Shown: positions 52,106-61,206 of the stretch, piece by piece | Layout: every line of letters starts with the position of its first letter | Numbering within the stretch: the stretch's first letter is position 1 | DNA from: an uncultured Clostridia bacterium | GTDB taxonomy: Bacteria; Bacillota; Clostridia; Peptostreptococcales; Anaerovoracaceae | Assembly (NCBI GenBank): GCA_934271235.1 | Contig: CAKQQT010000011.1 | Location: 22,572-86,571, forward strand | Length of the DNA stretch: 64,000 nt | Reading direction: 5' to 3' | The notes under the pieces: generated by a model | Seen by the model: the letters and a program-made list of their open reading frames with translations, nothing else | What the model was told of the DNA's origin: nothing | Database searches by the model: none | Program-made: the position numbers and the translations under genes

Positions 52106-53980
52106 TTATTTTACTTTTACTTTCTTCGCGGTGCTCCATGCGGAGTAAACCTTCTTGCCTGTTGCGGTTTTCTTATAAGTTCTTACCTGTACATAATAAG
52201 TCTTTTTGGACTTCAGCTTCTTTACAGTTACCTTCTTGGAGGAAGCTGTCTTGACAGCAGCCTTCGCAAGACCGCTCTTTGTCGTCGCATATCTGTACTG
52301 GTAGCCGGACATACCGCTCTTCGCGGAGATGGCAACCGTCATCTTCTTGGTGCCTGCAGTCAGCTTGCAAGTGGTTGTTTTTGCGACAGCCGCTTTCTTT
52401 ACCGCTGCCTTCGCGTGCGCAACAACGATATCCTGTACTTCTTTCAGTTCACCCAGACCGATGATCTGAGAGGATACGCTGAAGCCCGCTGCCTTGAACT
52501 CGGATGCCCAGGAGTCTTCTTCTCCTGCCATGTCGTTGTTGGCGTGGTCACCCGCGACAACCATCATCGGACGCAGAACGACCTTCTTATAACCAGCTTT
52601 CTTCACAGCCGCAACCACAGCTTCCAGAGAAGTGGATTCCGGATTGCCTTCTACTGTGCCGATGAAAGCGTTGGTATATCCAAGCTCTGTCATCTTTTCC
52701 TGCAGCTGCGTATAAAGCTCTTTTGCGGAGTGGGAAGTGCCATGTCCCATGAATACGAACGCGGTCTCCTTGTCAGCCTTCGCAGCATCAACCGTCTCAA
52801 AGCCGGCTTTTGCGGCAGCGTCCTTATAAACCGCGTCAGATACCTTGGTTCTGTCCGCGTCGGTGTCGCAGATCGGTGTCGCGAAGATCACCTGTTTGAA
52901 CTTGCTCTCGTATTTTTGAACGGTTTCCTTGAGTTCATCGAATTCCGCGCCGCTCATCAGCGTGGTCGGCTGTACGACCAGAACCTGCACCTTGTTCTTG
53001 ATGGCTCTTTCTACTGCCTGCTCCATGTTGTCGATGACTTCGTTGTCTCTCGCCTGGATATGGTTGATGATGATCTGGGAAGTGAAGCCTCTTCTTACGG
53101 AGAAATTCGGGATTGCTTTCGCTACCGCTTTTTCGATCGCGCCGATGCTCGCGGCTCTGTTATCGTTATAGCTGGTACCAAAGCTGCCGACGAGAATTTC
53201 GTAGCTGCCGATCTTATCCTGATTCAGAGGGTCATCCTTGGACGCGTCACCGGTATCTTCCGCAAAATACTCATAGCCGCCCTTTTCTTCATCCTCTTCC
53301 AGATAGTATCCAAAGCCCGTAACTTCTTTCTGTTCCGCGTCTGTCAGAGCATTCCAGCCTCTGCCTGCCGCTTCGCAAAGCACGTCGGTGCCGGCGGTTC
53401 TTTCCTGATAGTAGATTGCGCTGGTCAGGTTTGTTACCAGTTCCGGCGTAAATTTTACAGTCAAGTAGTGCTGCGCTTCAAAGCTGTACCAACCGTCGAT
53501 CTTTTCACCGGAAGCTTTGGTGAATACCTGATACATGCTGATCGGCAGTGCTTTGCCAAGGTCCGCGGCAGAAATTTCAACCGTAAAGGTGCTGACATAT
53601 TTTTCGGCGCCGTCAACGCTTACCGGTGTTACGACTGCGGAAACAGCATATTTTTCTTTGGTCTTGGCAGTCTTGGACTGTTCCACAAGCGCGAGCTTGG
53701 TGTACTGTCTTGCCATCGGTGTTGTGCTGAAGGTGACCTTGACCTTTCCGGTCATCTTGTCGATTTCAACCTTGGTCGTACCCTTTGCCGGTGAGAACAT
53801 ACCCAGATCTGTCACAATATCAGCAGCTTTTTCGCTGGAAACAGTGGCAGCTGCAGTCGTTGCGGCTGTCGTTGCGGCAGTGGTCGCGGCTGTCGTGTCA
53901 GCAAACGCAAAGGAGGTCGTTCCCATGGTCGCTGTCAATGCAACAGTCAGCGCGAGCGATAAAAATTTCTTCTTGTTCAT
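52106..53980 (-). CDS. cbiK: Secreted sirohydrochlorin cobaltochelatase CbiK fused to beta-rich and Fn3 domains
   Basis: The 624-residue protein has a signal peptide (1-27), a Thr/Ala repeat (29-45), a domain (50-195) that may be NEAT-like, a complete CbiK chelatase (258-525) and a C-terminal Fn3 domain (530-624). The CbiK metal and catalytic residues are present: His413 (MGHGTSH), Glu444 (VEGNPE) and His479 (AGDHAN). CbiK inserts Co2+ into sirohydrochlorin. A periplasmic CbiK is known in Desulfovibrio vulgaris. Being first after the riboswitch and the only chelatase in the window, its export is striking. Its Fn3 end (YSAWSTAKKVKVK) matches that of the next protein. Confidence 0.85.
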   Translation of the reverse strand: MNKKKFLSLALTVALTATMGTTSFAFADTTAATTAATTAATTAAATVSSEKAADIVTDLGMFSPAKGTTKVEIDKMTGKVKVTFSTTPMARQYTKLALVEQSKTAKTKEKYAVSAVVTPVSVDGAEKYVSTFTVEISAADLGKALPISMYQVFTKASGEKIDGWYSFEAQHYLTVKFTPELVTNLTSAIYYQERTAGTDVLCEAAGRGWNALTDAEQKEVTGFGYYLEEDEEKGGYEYFAEDTGDASKDDPLNQDKIGSYEILVGSFGTSYNDNRAASIGAIEKAVAKAIPNFSVRRGFTSQIIINHIQARDNEVIDNMEQAVERAIKNKVQVLVVQPTTLMSGAEFDELKETVQKYESKFKQVIFATPICDTDADRTKVSDAVYKDAAAKAGFETVDAAKADKETAFVFMGHGTSHSAKELYTQLQEKMTELGYTNAFIGTVEGNPESTSLEAVVAAVKKAGYKKVVLRPMMVVAGDHANNDMAGEEDSWASEFKAAGFSVSSQIIGLGELKEVQDIVVAHAKAAVKKAAVAKTTTCKLTAGTKKMTVAISAKSGMSGYQYRYATTKSGLAKAAVKTASSKKVTVKKLKSKKTYYVQVRTYKKTATGKKVYSAWSTAKKVKVK

Positions 53981-54040
53981 CAGTTTTTCATCCTCTCTTT
54001 CTTAACGATATCTGACGTATTTAATCTAAGCAGCTTCAAA

Positions 54041-54166
54041 GAGGGACAAGCGTGTGCATAACGAAATCAGAGATTTCTATGCACACATGGCGCTCACCCA
54101 TGAGCGCCGCCTCGCAAGGTGCTTTTGTCGTGATTCCGGAAATATCGCACAGCGATATTTCCTACA
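54041..54166 (-). repeat. Three-hairpin dispersed repeat, copy B
   Basis: Read on the minus strand, hairpin 1 (54162-54138) pairs GGAAATATCGC with GCGATATTTCC, followed by GGAATCACGACAAAAGCACC. Hairpin 2 (54108-54089) pairs GGCGCTCA with TGAGCGCC. Hairpin 3 (54086-54052) pairs GTGTGCAT and GAAATC with GATTTC and ATGCACAC. It lies in the cbiK 5' leader between the riboswitch terminator and the start codon. The orientation relative to the operon is opposite to that of copy A. Confidence 0.75.
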
Positions 54167-54170
54167 TACA

Positions 54171-54204
54171 TAAAAACTCTTGCTCCATATGCATGAAACA
54201 AGAG
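54171..54204 (-). terminator. Terminator downstream of the cobalamin riboswitch
   Basis: CTCTTG pairs with CAAGAG across a 16-base loop and is followed by TTTTT on the minus strand, about 110 bases after the riboswitch. It is a candidate for the regulated terminator. Confidence 0.6.
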
Positions 54205-54311
54205 TCTGATAGCTGCGATAAAGGTTTGCATCTGAAAAAAAACGCAAACATAGGTTTACACGCAATGCTTTTGTCTGATGGATTCTTTCGACAGAAGCTC
54301 CTATCAAACTC

Positions 54312-54476
54312 TTGACCAGCAGGTTTCCTGACTTCGGCATCACTTCCACACTGCGCCTTCTCAAGCGTAACTGCTCAATGGCATCCTGCAGGTGAATCCT
54401 CCGTTACAGTGGCTGGGACCGTCCGGGACTCGCACCCGGTTTCCTATTACCTTCCGAAGAAGCACTGGTTAGATTA
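54312..54476 (-). ncRNA. Cobalamin (B12) riboswitch
   Basis: Read on the minus strand, the element contains GGAAACCGGGTGCGAGTCCC, then CCCAGCCACTGTAACGGAGG, and ends with GAAGTCAGGAAACCTGCTGG. These are the conserved core and P-stem segments of the adenosylcobalamin riboswitch. It lies between a consensus promoter and the cbiK start, so high B12 should shut off the whole surface-uptake and corrin-synthesis run down to cbiC. Confidence 0.95.
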
Positions 54477-54495
54477 AATTTGTAATGACGAATAT

Positions 54496-54524
54496 ATTAT
54501 AATGCCGGATCCTGTCGAAGTCAA
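54496..54524 (-). promoter_or_regulatory. Promoter of the cobalamin riboswitch operon
   Basis: TTGACT (54524-54519) and TATAAT (54501-54496) are 17 bases apart and about 20 bases ahead of the riboswitch. Confidence 0.88.
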
Positions 54525-54600
54525 GGGGATCGGGCTATCTCGTCCGAAAAATTACGTCTTTATGTATGCGTTTTTGTATGCGGAATCTCGCTTTCCCGCC

Positions 54601-54629
54601 TTGTCCGCTCGGCCAAATCATGGTAATAT
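54601..54629 (+). promoter_or_regulatory. Promoter of the 54.7-kb alpha/beta hydrolase
   Basis: TTGTCC (54601-54606) and TAATAT (54624-54629) are 17 bases apart. The transcript leader carries a CCGGAA/TTCCGG hairpin (54649-54666) followed by AATTTTT, which could act as a weak attenuator. Confidence 0.6.
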
Positions 54630-54707
54630 ATAAAGTAACTTGACAAAACCGGAAGGCAGATTCCGGAATTTTTCGCAGACGGATGTAAAAAAAGGAGGTA
54701 TCCCACT

Positions 54708-55652
54708 ATGCTGCATGAAGTTAGTTTCAAATCATTTAACGAACGCGATACGGTCTACGGCTGGATCTATGTTCCTGCATGCGAACCAAAGGGCATCGTA
54801 CAGCTGATCCACGGCTTCGGTGAACATTCCCGCCGCTATTTTCATATGATCGTGAGATTCATGGAAGCCGGCTATATCGTTGCGGCGGATGACCACGTCG
54901 GTCACGGCAAGACCGCGCTCGAAAACAATACCTGGGGCGACTGGGGCCATCAGGGTTTCCACACCATGATGGAAGATGAACATCAGCTCAAGGAGCTCAC
55001 TTGCGAGCTTTACCCGAACCTCCCGTATTTCCTCTATGGTCACAGCATGGGCTCCATGATCGTGCGCGACTTTATGGCCAAATACGGCGAAGAACTGACG
55101 GGCGCGACCATTTGCGGTACCTGCGGCGTATTTCCGATCGCAGAGGAGACCATTGCCAAGATCGATCGGCTGCTCGATGAGGGCAAAGGCGACGCGGCAG
55201 ATCCGGATCTGGGCGGCGAACTGCTCGGCTGGATGTGCGGCCGCTGCGGCGAGATCAAGATCGGCAACGAGTGGATCTGCCACGACTCTTATGTTCAGCA
55301 GGATCATGCGGCAGACCCGTTTGACGCGTTCACCAAACCGACGACCAACCGCTCGATGAAATACTTCGTGGAAATGATCAAGTCCATCGAAGGAAAAGAA
55401 TGGGCCGCGAAGGTTCCGACAGATCTTCCGATCTACAACATCGCCGGCGATCAGGATCCGGTCGGCATGTACGGCGAGGGCGTTTACCAGGTTTCCAACT
55501 GGCTGGCTGAAACCGGTCACGAGGACGTGACGACCGAACTCTACACCGGCTTCCGTCATGAGATCCACAACTATGCGGAGATCAAAGACGAAGTCGCGGA
55601 CGGCATCATCGAATTCATGGATGAAGTGCTGGCAGAAAGCCTGATCGGCTAA
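54708..55652 (+). CDS. Alpha/beta hydrolase, lysophospholipase/monoacylglycerol-lipase type
   Basis: The 314-residue cytoplasmic protein has the PldB/MGL-type pattern: LIHGFGEHSRRY at the oxyanion hole, ADDHVGHGKT, the nucleophile elbow GHSMGS, DQDPVGMYG with the likely acid and FRHEIHN with the catalytic histidine. It probably hydrolyses monoacylglycerols or lysophospholipids, with no direct evidence for the substrate. ATG 54708 follows AAAGGAGGT. It is monocistronic, between its own promoter and terminator. Confidence 0.88.
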   Translation: MLHEVSFKSFNERDTVYGWIYVPACEPKGIVQLIHGFGEHSRRYFHMIVRFMEAGYIVAADDHVGHGKTALENNTWGDWGHQGFHTMMEDEHQLKELTCELYPNLPYFLYGHSMGSMIVRDFMAKYGEELTGATICGTCGVFPIAEETIAKIDRLLDEGKGDAADPDLGGELLGWMCGRCGEIKIGNEWICHDSYVQQDHAADPFDAFTKPTTNRSMKYFVEMIKSIEGKEWAAKVPTDLPIYNIAGDQDPVGMYGEGVYQVSNWLAETGHEDVTTELYTGFRHEIHNYAEIKDEVADGIIEFMDEVLAESLIG

Positions 55653-55686
55653 AATCCGCCCACATCAAGCTTCGTATCTTCTTTCC

Positions 55687-55721
55687 CCGGCACTCCGCAC
55701 GGAGCGTCGGGGATTTTTTGC
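55687..55721 (+). terminator. Terminator of the alpha/beta hydrolase gene
   Basis: A CCCCGGCACTCCG arm pairs (with two mismatches) with GGAGCGTCGGGG and is followed by ATTTTTT. Confidence 0.85.
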
Positions 55722-55741
55722 AAACCTTTTCCAAAAAAACC

Positions 55742-55770
55742 TTGACAACCCACCCCTTTTCCCTTATCAT
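55742..55770 (+). promoter_or_regulatory. Promoter of uraA-pyrR
   Basis: TTGACA (55742-55747) and TATCAT (55765-55770) are 17 bases apart. Confidence 0.82.
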
Positions 55771-55860
55771 GTGTAGTTGAAAAGAACATCTTTAAATCGG
55801 TACAGAGAGACCGGCAAGATTGACATTAGGACTCCGCAGCAGTTTGCGGGGATTTTCGGT
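55771..55860 (+). promoter_or_regulatory. PyrR-binding attenuator leader of uraA
   Basis: The leader contains ATCGGTACAGAGAGACCGG (55795-55813), matching the PyrR binding loop (CAGAGAG with flanking complementary CGGT/ACCG). Downstream, CTCCGCA pairs with TGCGGGG before ATTTT, a terminator. When UMP-PyrR binds the loop, the terminator should form and uraA expression should drop. Confidence 0.75.
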
Positions 55861-55978
55861 ATGGTCTTGCGAATGCAGGGCTGTTTTTTTACCGAAAGCG
55901 CCTGCCGCGGAAAAAATCAAACCAACCAAAACAAGATGTTCCTTCAAAAAAATAACCCATTATTTTAGGAGGACGATT

Positions 55979-57334
55979 ATGAAAACACAACACGAAGCTA
56001 TTTTCAACGCACGGGAACTGGGAACCGGCAAAACCCTGGTTCTCGGACTGCAGCACATGTTCGCGATGTTCGGCGCGACCGTACTGGTGCCGATCATCAC
56101 CGGACTGAGCATTTCCACGACCCTGCTGTTCGCAGGTCTCGCGACTCTGTTCATGCACTTTGTAACGCAGAACAAAGTTCCGGTATTCCTGGGTTCCTCT
56201 TTCGCGTTTCTCGGCGGATATGCCGCAGTCAAGACTGCAGGCGTCGCTGCCGGTATGACCGATGAGGTTTCCCTGACCTATGCCTGCGTCGGCGTTGCCT
56301 GTGCCGGACTTCTGTATCTGGTACTTTCCGCCATCTGCAAAGCGTGCGGTTCTTCGAACGTTATGAAATATTTCCCGCCGGTCGTAACCGGTCCGATCAT
56401 CATCTCCATCGGCCTCAATCTGGCGCCGTCCGCGATCAATAACTGCAGCGCGAACTGGTGGATCGCCTTGGTTGCCATCGTTGTCGTCATCGTCTGCAAC
56501 ATCTGGGGAAAAGGCATGATCAAGATCATCCCGATCCTGCTCGGCGTGATCGCGTCCTATGCCGTTGCGGCTGTCAGCGGCAACGTGGACTTCACCCTTG
56601 TAAAGGAAGCAGACTGGCTTGGCCTTCCGGTTGTCTGGGAACGCACCGGACTGTCCGTATTCACAGGCGGAAACACGGACTGGGGCATGGTCATGACTTC
56701 CATCATCACCATCGTGCCGATCGCTTTCGCGACCATGATGGAACACGTCGGCGATATCTCCGCGATCAGCGGCACGGTCGGCAGAAACTACATCAAGGAT
56801 CCGGGCCTGCACAGAACGCTCATCGGTGACGGTATCGGAACTACCATCGCGGCACTCTTCGGAGCTCCTGCAAACACAACCTACGGTGAAAACACCGGCG
56901 TTCTGGCGCTGACAAAGGTTTATGACCCGTTCGTCATCAAGCTGGCTGCCATCTACGCTGTCATCCTTTCCTTCTGCCCGAAATTCGCAGCCATCATCGA
57001 AGTCATGCCGACTGCGACCATCGGCGGTGTATCCATCATCCTCTATGGTATGATCTCTGCCATCGGTGTCAGAAACGTTGTAGAAAACAAGACCAACTTC
57101 CAGGAATCCAGAAACGTCATCATCGCGGCGATCATCCTGGGTCTGGCTGTCGGCATCAACTTCTCCGACCTCGGAGCGATCCCGATCGTCATCGGCAGCA
57201 TCACCATCAACATGACCGGTCTGGCTATCGCCTCCATCGTCGGTATCATCCTGAACGCCGTACTGCCGGGCAAAGATTATCACTTCGCGGAAGATCCGGA
57301 CGAAACGCTGGCATCTTCCCTCGGAAAATACTAA
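55979..57334 (+). CDS. uraA: Uracil permease (NCS2/NAT family)
   Basis: The 451-residue protein has the NCS2 pattern with LGLQHMFAMFGATVLVPI at the first span, GSSFAFLGGY, and GDGIGTTIAALFGAPANTTYGENTGV carrying the substrate-site Glu. These point to uracil in place of xanthine, and the PyrR leader and adjacent pyrR support this. About 14 spans are expected. I start at ATG 55979 after AGGAGGACG; the longer reading crosses the attenuator. Confidence 0.93.
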   Translation: MKTQHEAIFNARELGTGKTLVLGLQHMFAMFGATVLVPIITGLSISTTLLFAGLATLFMHFVTQNKVPVFLGSSFAFLGGYAAVKTAGVAAGMTDEVSLTYACVGVACAGLLYLVLSAICKACGSSNVMKYFPPVVTGPIIISIGLNLAPSAINNCSANWWIALVAIVVVIVCNIWGKGMIKIIPILLGVIASYAVAAVSGNVDFTLVKEADWLGLPVVWERTGLSVFTGGNTDWGMVMTSIITIVPIAFATMMEHVGDISAISGTVGRNYIKDPGLHRTLIGDGIGTTIAALFGAPANTTYGENTGVLALTKVYDPFVIKLAAIYAVILSFCPKFAAIIEVMPTATIGGVSIILYGMISAIGVRNVVENKTNFQESRNVIIAAIILGLAVGINFSDLGAIPIVIGSITINMTGLAIASIVGIILNAVLPGKDYHFAEDPDETLASSLGKY

Positions 57335-57360
57335 AAAGCTTACAACAAGACTTTCCTTGA

Positions 57361-57969
<609 letters not shown>

Positions 57970-57986
57970 ACACAATGCCGCAGACC

Positions 57987-58026
57987 AAAGCCCGCATGCG
58001 AAGATCGCGTGCGGGCCTTGTTTTTT
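57987..58026 (+). terminator. pyrR terminator
   Basis: AAAGCCCGCATGCG pairs with CGCGTGCGGGCCTT and is followed by GTTTTTT. The convergent thioesterase gene ends 22 bases later. Confidence 0.88.
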
Positions 58027-58047
58027 CTCTTTTCTCGCTCCTGCTGC

Positions 58048-58839
58048 TTAACCCGCGATCGGGCAGAGCACCAGTTCGCCTTGGATATTCATTTCACCGT
58101 CAGCCTTGACCGTGCGGAACAAATACTTGCGATCCGCCGGAACGCCGTACTGCGCCGCCTCCGCCGCCGTCAGCATGACCGCATCGCCGCGCAGGATGGT
58201 CAGGACATCGCCCAGCGGCGCTTCCTTACTGTAATGCATGCGCGCGAAACTGACGCGATGCGTGCCGGCTGCCAGTTCCGGCACATGATCGCAGAGCACG
58301 TCGAAATAGTAGGTATTGTTCATATGCCCGTTATAATCCAGATCACTGTAACCGACCGTTTTTTGTCCGACTGCCTGCATTTTTGGCAGGCTTTCCTTAT
58401 CGATCCGGAACTTGTCCGGCAGCAGCTCCAGATATTCGCCCATCCAGTAACGGGAAAAATCCGCGTCTTGCACTTTCAGGATCCTGCGGCTTTCCACATC
58501 CACCAGACTCCACTGCGTCGCCGCGGCTGCCACACGCTCTCCGCCGCGCTCCAGCGTATAATTCCGCAAAAACGTTGCCCGCGTGCTCGGACACGGCCAA
58601 GAACTGGAAACGACGATGTCGTCCAGATAGGCCTCCTCCGGGATCGCCAGATCCACACGCGCCAGCATCAGCGCTTTTCCCTCGTCGAGCAGATCCGAAT
58701 AAGACGGCTTCTGCGTGTCCATCTGGTGGCACGCGGCCTCCTGCATCACCTGCCACAGCCCGGACGGCTTGCCGATCTTATTGCGGTCGACCTGATAGGT
58801 ATCCAGCCGCCGCTGTTCCCGATATTGCTGTTTTTCCAT
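58048..58839 (-). CDS. Acyl-ACP thioesterase
   Basis: The 263-residue cytoplasmic protein is a double hotdog of the FatA/FatB type. The first half has PSGLWQVMQEAACHQMD and the second half DLDYNGHMNNTYYFDVLCDH, with the conserved Asn/His catalytic region. It releases free fatty acids from acyl carrier protein. It is the last of a minus-strand run exoA-proC-alkD-thioesterase, a loose group with no shared pathway. Confidence 0.88.
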   Translation of the reverse strand: MEKQQYREQRRLDTYQVDRNKIGKPSGLWQVMQEAACHQMDTQKPSYSDLLDEGKALMLARVDLAIPEEAYLDDIVVSSSWPCPSTRATFLRNYTLERGGERVAAAATQWSLVDVESRRILKVQDADFSRYWMGEYLELLPDKFRIDKESLPKMQAVGQKTVGYSDLDYNGHMNNTYYFDVLCDHVPELAAGTHRVSFARMHYSKEAPLGDVLTILRGDAVMLTAAEAAQYGVPADRKYLFRTVKADGEMNIQGELVLCPIAG

Positions 58840-58872
58840 TTTGTATCCCCTTTTCCCTTTTCGATTTTTTTA

Positions 58873-59580
58873 TCATCCTTTGCTCTTGAGTGTCCGCAGA
58901 TACGCCTTTGTTTCCGGCGCGATGCGATAACTCTCGATCGCTTTCTGGATGGATTTGTTCTGGATCCACGGTGCCAGCGTTTTGGCCTTAAACAGCCCGA
59001 TCGTCCGGTCATACTGCTTGATCAGCGCAAAACTGTAATACCATGCGATCGCCATGTTGATATAGTATTCTCCGCTGTGGATCTCCGCCAGCCGCGTAAG
59101 ATCGGACTCTTCAAATTCCTCATCCAGAAAAAACGTCAGCATCGCAACGATCGCGAAGCGCACGCGATACGTCTCTTCGCTCGCGAGCCACGGCAGGATC
59201 CGGCTGCGCACGAGCGGCAGGTCTTTTCGGAAGATCTTCGGCGGCAGCATATCGCAGGTCGCCCAGTTGTCCACATACGGCAGGAACGCGTCGATCTGAT
59301 CCAGCGCCTCCTGCGGCGTTTTGGCGGACTGCCCGATCAAAAGGCCGTGCAGGTTGTTTTCCTCATAATAGGTATGCGGCAGTTTTTGGAGGAAACAGGC
59401 TGCGGTCTGCGGTTCCTCCTTGCAGAGCTTCTTTGCGTAAGCCCGCAGTGCCGGCGTCCGCACGCCGATAACCGTTTCCTTGTCGATATTCGGGATCAGC
59501 TTCGCGTGAAAATTACGATAAGCAAGATCCTGCATTTCTCGCAGCTGCTGCCGGATCTTTTGTTCTGTGCTTCTTTCCAT
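58873..59580 (-). CDS. AlkD-like DNA alkylation repair protein
   Basis: The 235-residue protein is all-helical and HEAT-like, with GVRTPALRAYAKKL, YVDNWATCDML, RVRFAIVAML and YYINMAIAWYYSFALIK, the pattern of the AlkD (DNA-7-methylguanine glycosylase) family. It would remove bulky alkylated bases. I name it only to the family level. Confidence 0.82.
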   Translation of the reverse strand: MERSTEQKIRQQLREMQDLAYRNFHAKLIPNIDKETVIGVRTPALRAYAKKLCKEEPQTAACFLQKLPHTYYEENNLHGLLIGQSAKTPQEALDQIDAFLPYVDNWATCDMLPPKIFRKDLPLVRSRILPWLASEETYRVRFAIVAMLTFFLDEEFEESDLTRLAEIHSGEYYINMAIAWYYSFALIKQYDRTIGLFKAKTLAPWIQNKSIQKAIESYRIAPETKAYLRTLKSKG

Positions 59581-59603
59581 TCTGTTTTCCTATTGCTTTC
59601 CGG

Positions 59604-60386
59604 CTATTTCAAAAATGTAGCGTCGACCGCTTTGATAAAGGCATTGCGCATACCGGCTTCTTCCAACGCCGCAACTCCGCGGATCGTCACGCCGCCCGGA
59701 GAGCAGACCTGATCTTTGAGCTGCCCCGGATGCAGCCCGGTTTCTGCCTGCAGCCGCGCGGTCCCCTCCATCAGGCTCGCCGCCAGCGGATAAGCCTGCG
59801 CTCTGGTCAGACCGTGCTTTACGCCGGCATCTCCCAGCGCTTCGATGACCATCGCCATGAACGCCGGACCGCAGCCGGAGATCGCGTTGGCTGCCCCGAT
59901 CAAATGGGTCGCCAGCTTCATATAGATCCCGACGCCGCTGAACAGGTCTTCGATCTCTTTTTCTTCCGCTTCGGTGAGACTGTTCTGTTCTTCCACCAGC
60001 AGGGTGCCGCTGCAGACCGAGACCGGCGTATTCGGTACCATAAACTGGTAGTGCGCGTTGCGCGGCAGATGCGGCAGAGCTTTTTCAAAGGTCCAGCCGT
60101 AAGCGACGTTGACCAGAAGCTTCCCTGCAAGTTCTTCCTGATTCTGCTGCAGGACATCCTCGATCTGATACGGTTTGCAGGCAAGGATCACCAGATCTGC
60201 CGCCTCGATCGCGTCTTCTGCCGATGTACAAGGCACAAACCCGATGCGCGCCGCGTTTTCCTTCAGCTTCTGCTGATTCGGCGCAAACGCGTAAAGATCG
60301 GCGGCTGCCGCTTTCCCGCTGCGGATAAAACCGATCGCCAATGCCTGTGCCATATTTCCCATGCCGATAAAGCCGATTTTTTTCAT
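59604..60386 (-). CDS. proC: Pyrroline-5-carboxylate reductase
   Basis: The 260-residue protein starts KIGFIGMGNMAQALAIGFI (NADPH fold) and has the ProC signature in the C-terminal half (DQVCSPGGVTIRGVAALEE), preceded by GCGPAF. It makes proline from pyrroline-5-carboxylate. proA and proB are not in the window. It starts 13 bp after the exonuclease gene. Confidence 0.95.
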   Translation of the reverse strand: MKKIGFIGMGNMAQALAIGFIRSGKAAAADLYAFAPNQQKLKENAARIGFVPCTSAEDAIEAADLVILACKPYQIEDVLQQNQEELAGKLLVNVAYGWTFEKALPHLPRNAHYQFMVPNTPVSVCSGTLLVEEQNSLTEAEEKEIEDLFSGVGIYMKLATHLIGAANAISGCGPAFMAMVIEALGDAGVKHGLTRAQAYPLAASLMEGTARLQAETGLHPGQLKDQVCSPGGVTIRGVAALEEAGMRNAFIKAVDATFLK

Positions 60387-60399
60387 TTTGTTTTCCTCC

Positions 60400-61152
60400 T
60401 TATTTCAGATCCAGTTCCACCGGGCAATGGTCGGAACCGGTTACTTCCGTGTGTATCTTGGCATCTGCCAGACGCTCTTTCATTTCCTCCGAGACCAAGA
60501 AATAGTCGATCCTCCATCCGGAGTTCCGTTCGCGCGCTTTGAAGCGGTAGGACCACCAGGAATAGATCTCGGTCCGGTCCGGATAAAAGTAGCGGAAGGT
60601 GTCGATAAAACCGCTTGCAAGCAGCTCCGTCATCTTGCCGCGTTCCTCATCCGTAAAGCCTGCGTTCCTGCGGTTCGTCTTCGGATTTTTGAGGTCGATC
60701 TCCTGATGTGCGACATTCATGTCTCCGGTCACGATCACCGGTTTCTTCGCTTTCAGCGTGAGCAGGTAGCTGCGGAACGCGTCCTCCCAAGTCATGCGGT
60801 AATCCAGCCGCGCAAGCTCATTCTGCGAATTCGGCGTATAGACATCGATCATGTAAAAATCCTCAAATTCCAACGTGATCACACGCCCCTCCCGGTCATG
60901 CTCCGCGATATTGATCCCGTAACTGACGTTAAGCGGCTCCTTTTTGGTAAAGATCGCCGTCCCGGAATAACCCTTTTTCTCGGCGTAGTTCCAGTACTGG
61001 TGATAGCCGGGCAGGTCCATTTCGATCTGCCCGGCCTGCAGCTTGGTCTCCTGCAGGCAAAAGATGTCCGCGTCTGCCTCCCGGAAAAAATCCATGAAGT
61101 TTTTGCCCATGATGGCCCGCAGTCCGTTGACATTCCATGAAATCAGTTTCAT
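60400..61152 (-). CDS. exoA: Exodeoxyribonuclease III / AP endonuclease
   Basis: The 250-residue protein has all motifs of the ExoIII family: [16 protein letters not shown], the YTPNS segment, [20 protein letters not shown] and GSDHCPVEL at the end. It cuts DNA at abasic sites in base-excision repair. It is the first gene of the run that includes the AlkD-like glycosylase, whose product would be its substrate. Confidence 0.95.
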   Translation of the reverse strand: MKLISWNVNGLRAIMGKNFMDFFREADADIFCLQETKLQAGQIEMDLPGYHQYWNYAEKKGYSGTAIFTKKEPLNVSYGINIAEHDREGRVITLEFEDFYMIDVYTPNSQNELARLDYRMTWEDAFRSYLLTLKAKKPVIVTGDMNVAHQEIDLKNPKTNRRNAGFTDEERGKMTELLASGFIDTFRYFYPDRTEIYSWWSYRFKARERNSGWRIDYFLVSEEMKERLADAKIHTEVTGSDHCPVELDLK

Positions 61153-61206
61153 TTTTTCTCTGTCCTTTCTGTCCCTCTTGTCCTATTTGCTTTCGACCCG
61201 GTGATC

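Noticed and set aside
50869..54166. CRISPR array
   Set aside because: The repeats are few, differ in stem sequence, are in opposite orientations and have no regular spacers or cas genes.
58009..59712. Long plus-strand open frame opposite the thioesterase, AlkD-like and proC genes
   Set aside because: It crosses three real genes on the other strand and their gaps, which no real gene would do; the translation is Arg/His-rich noise.
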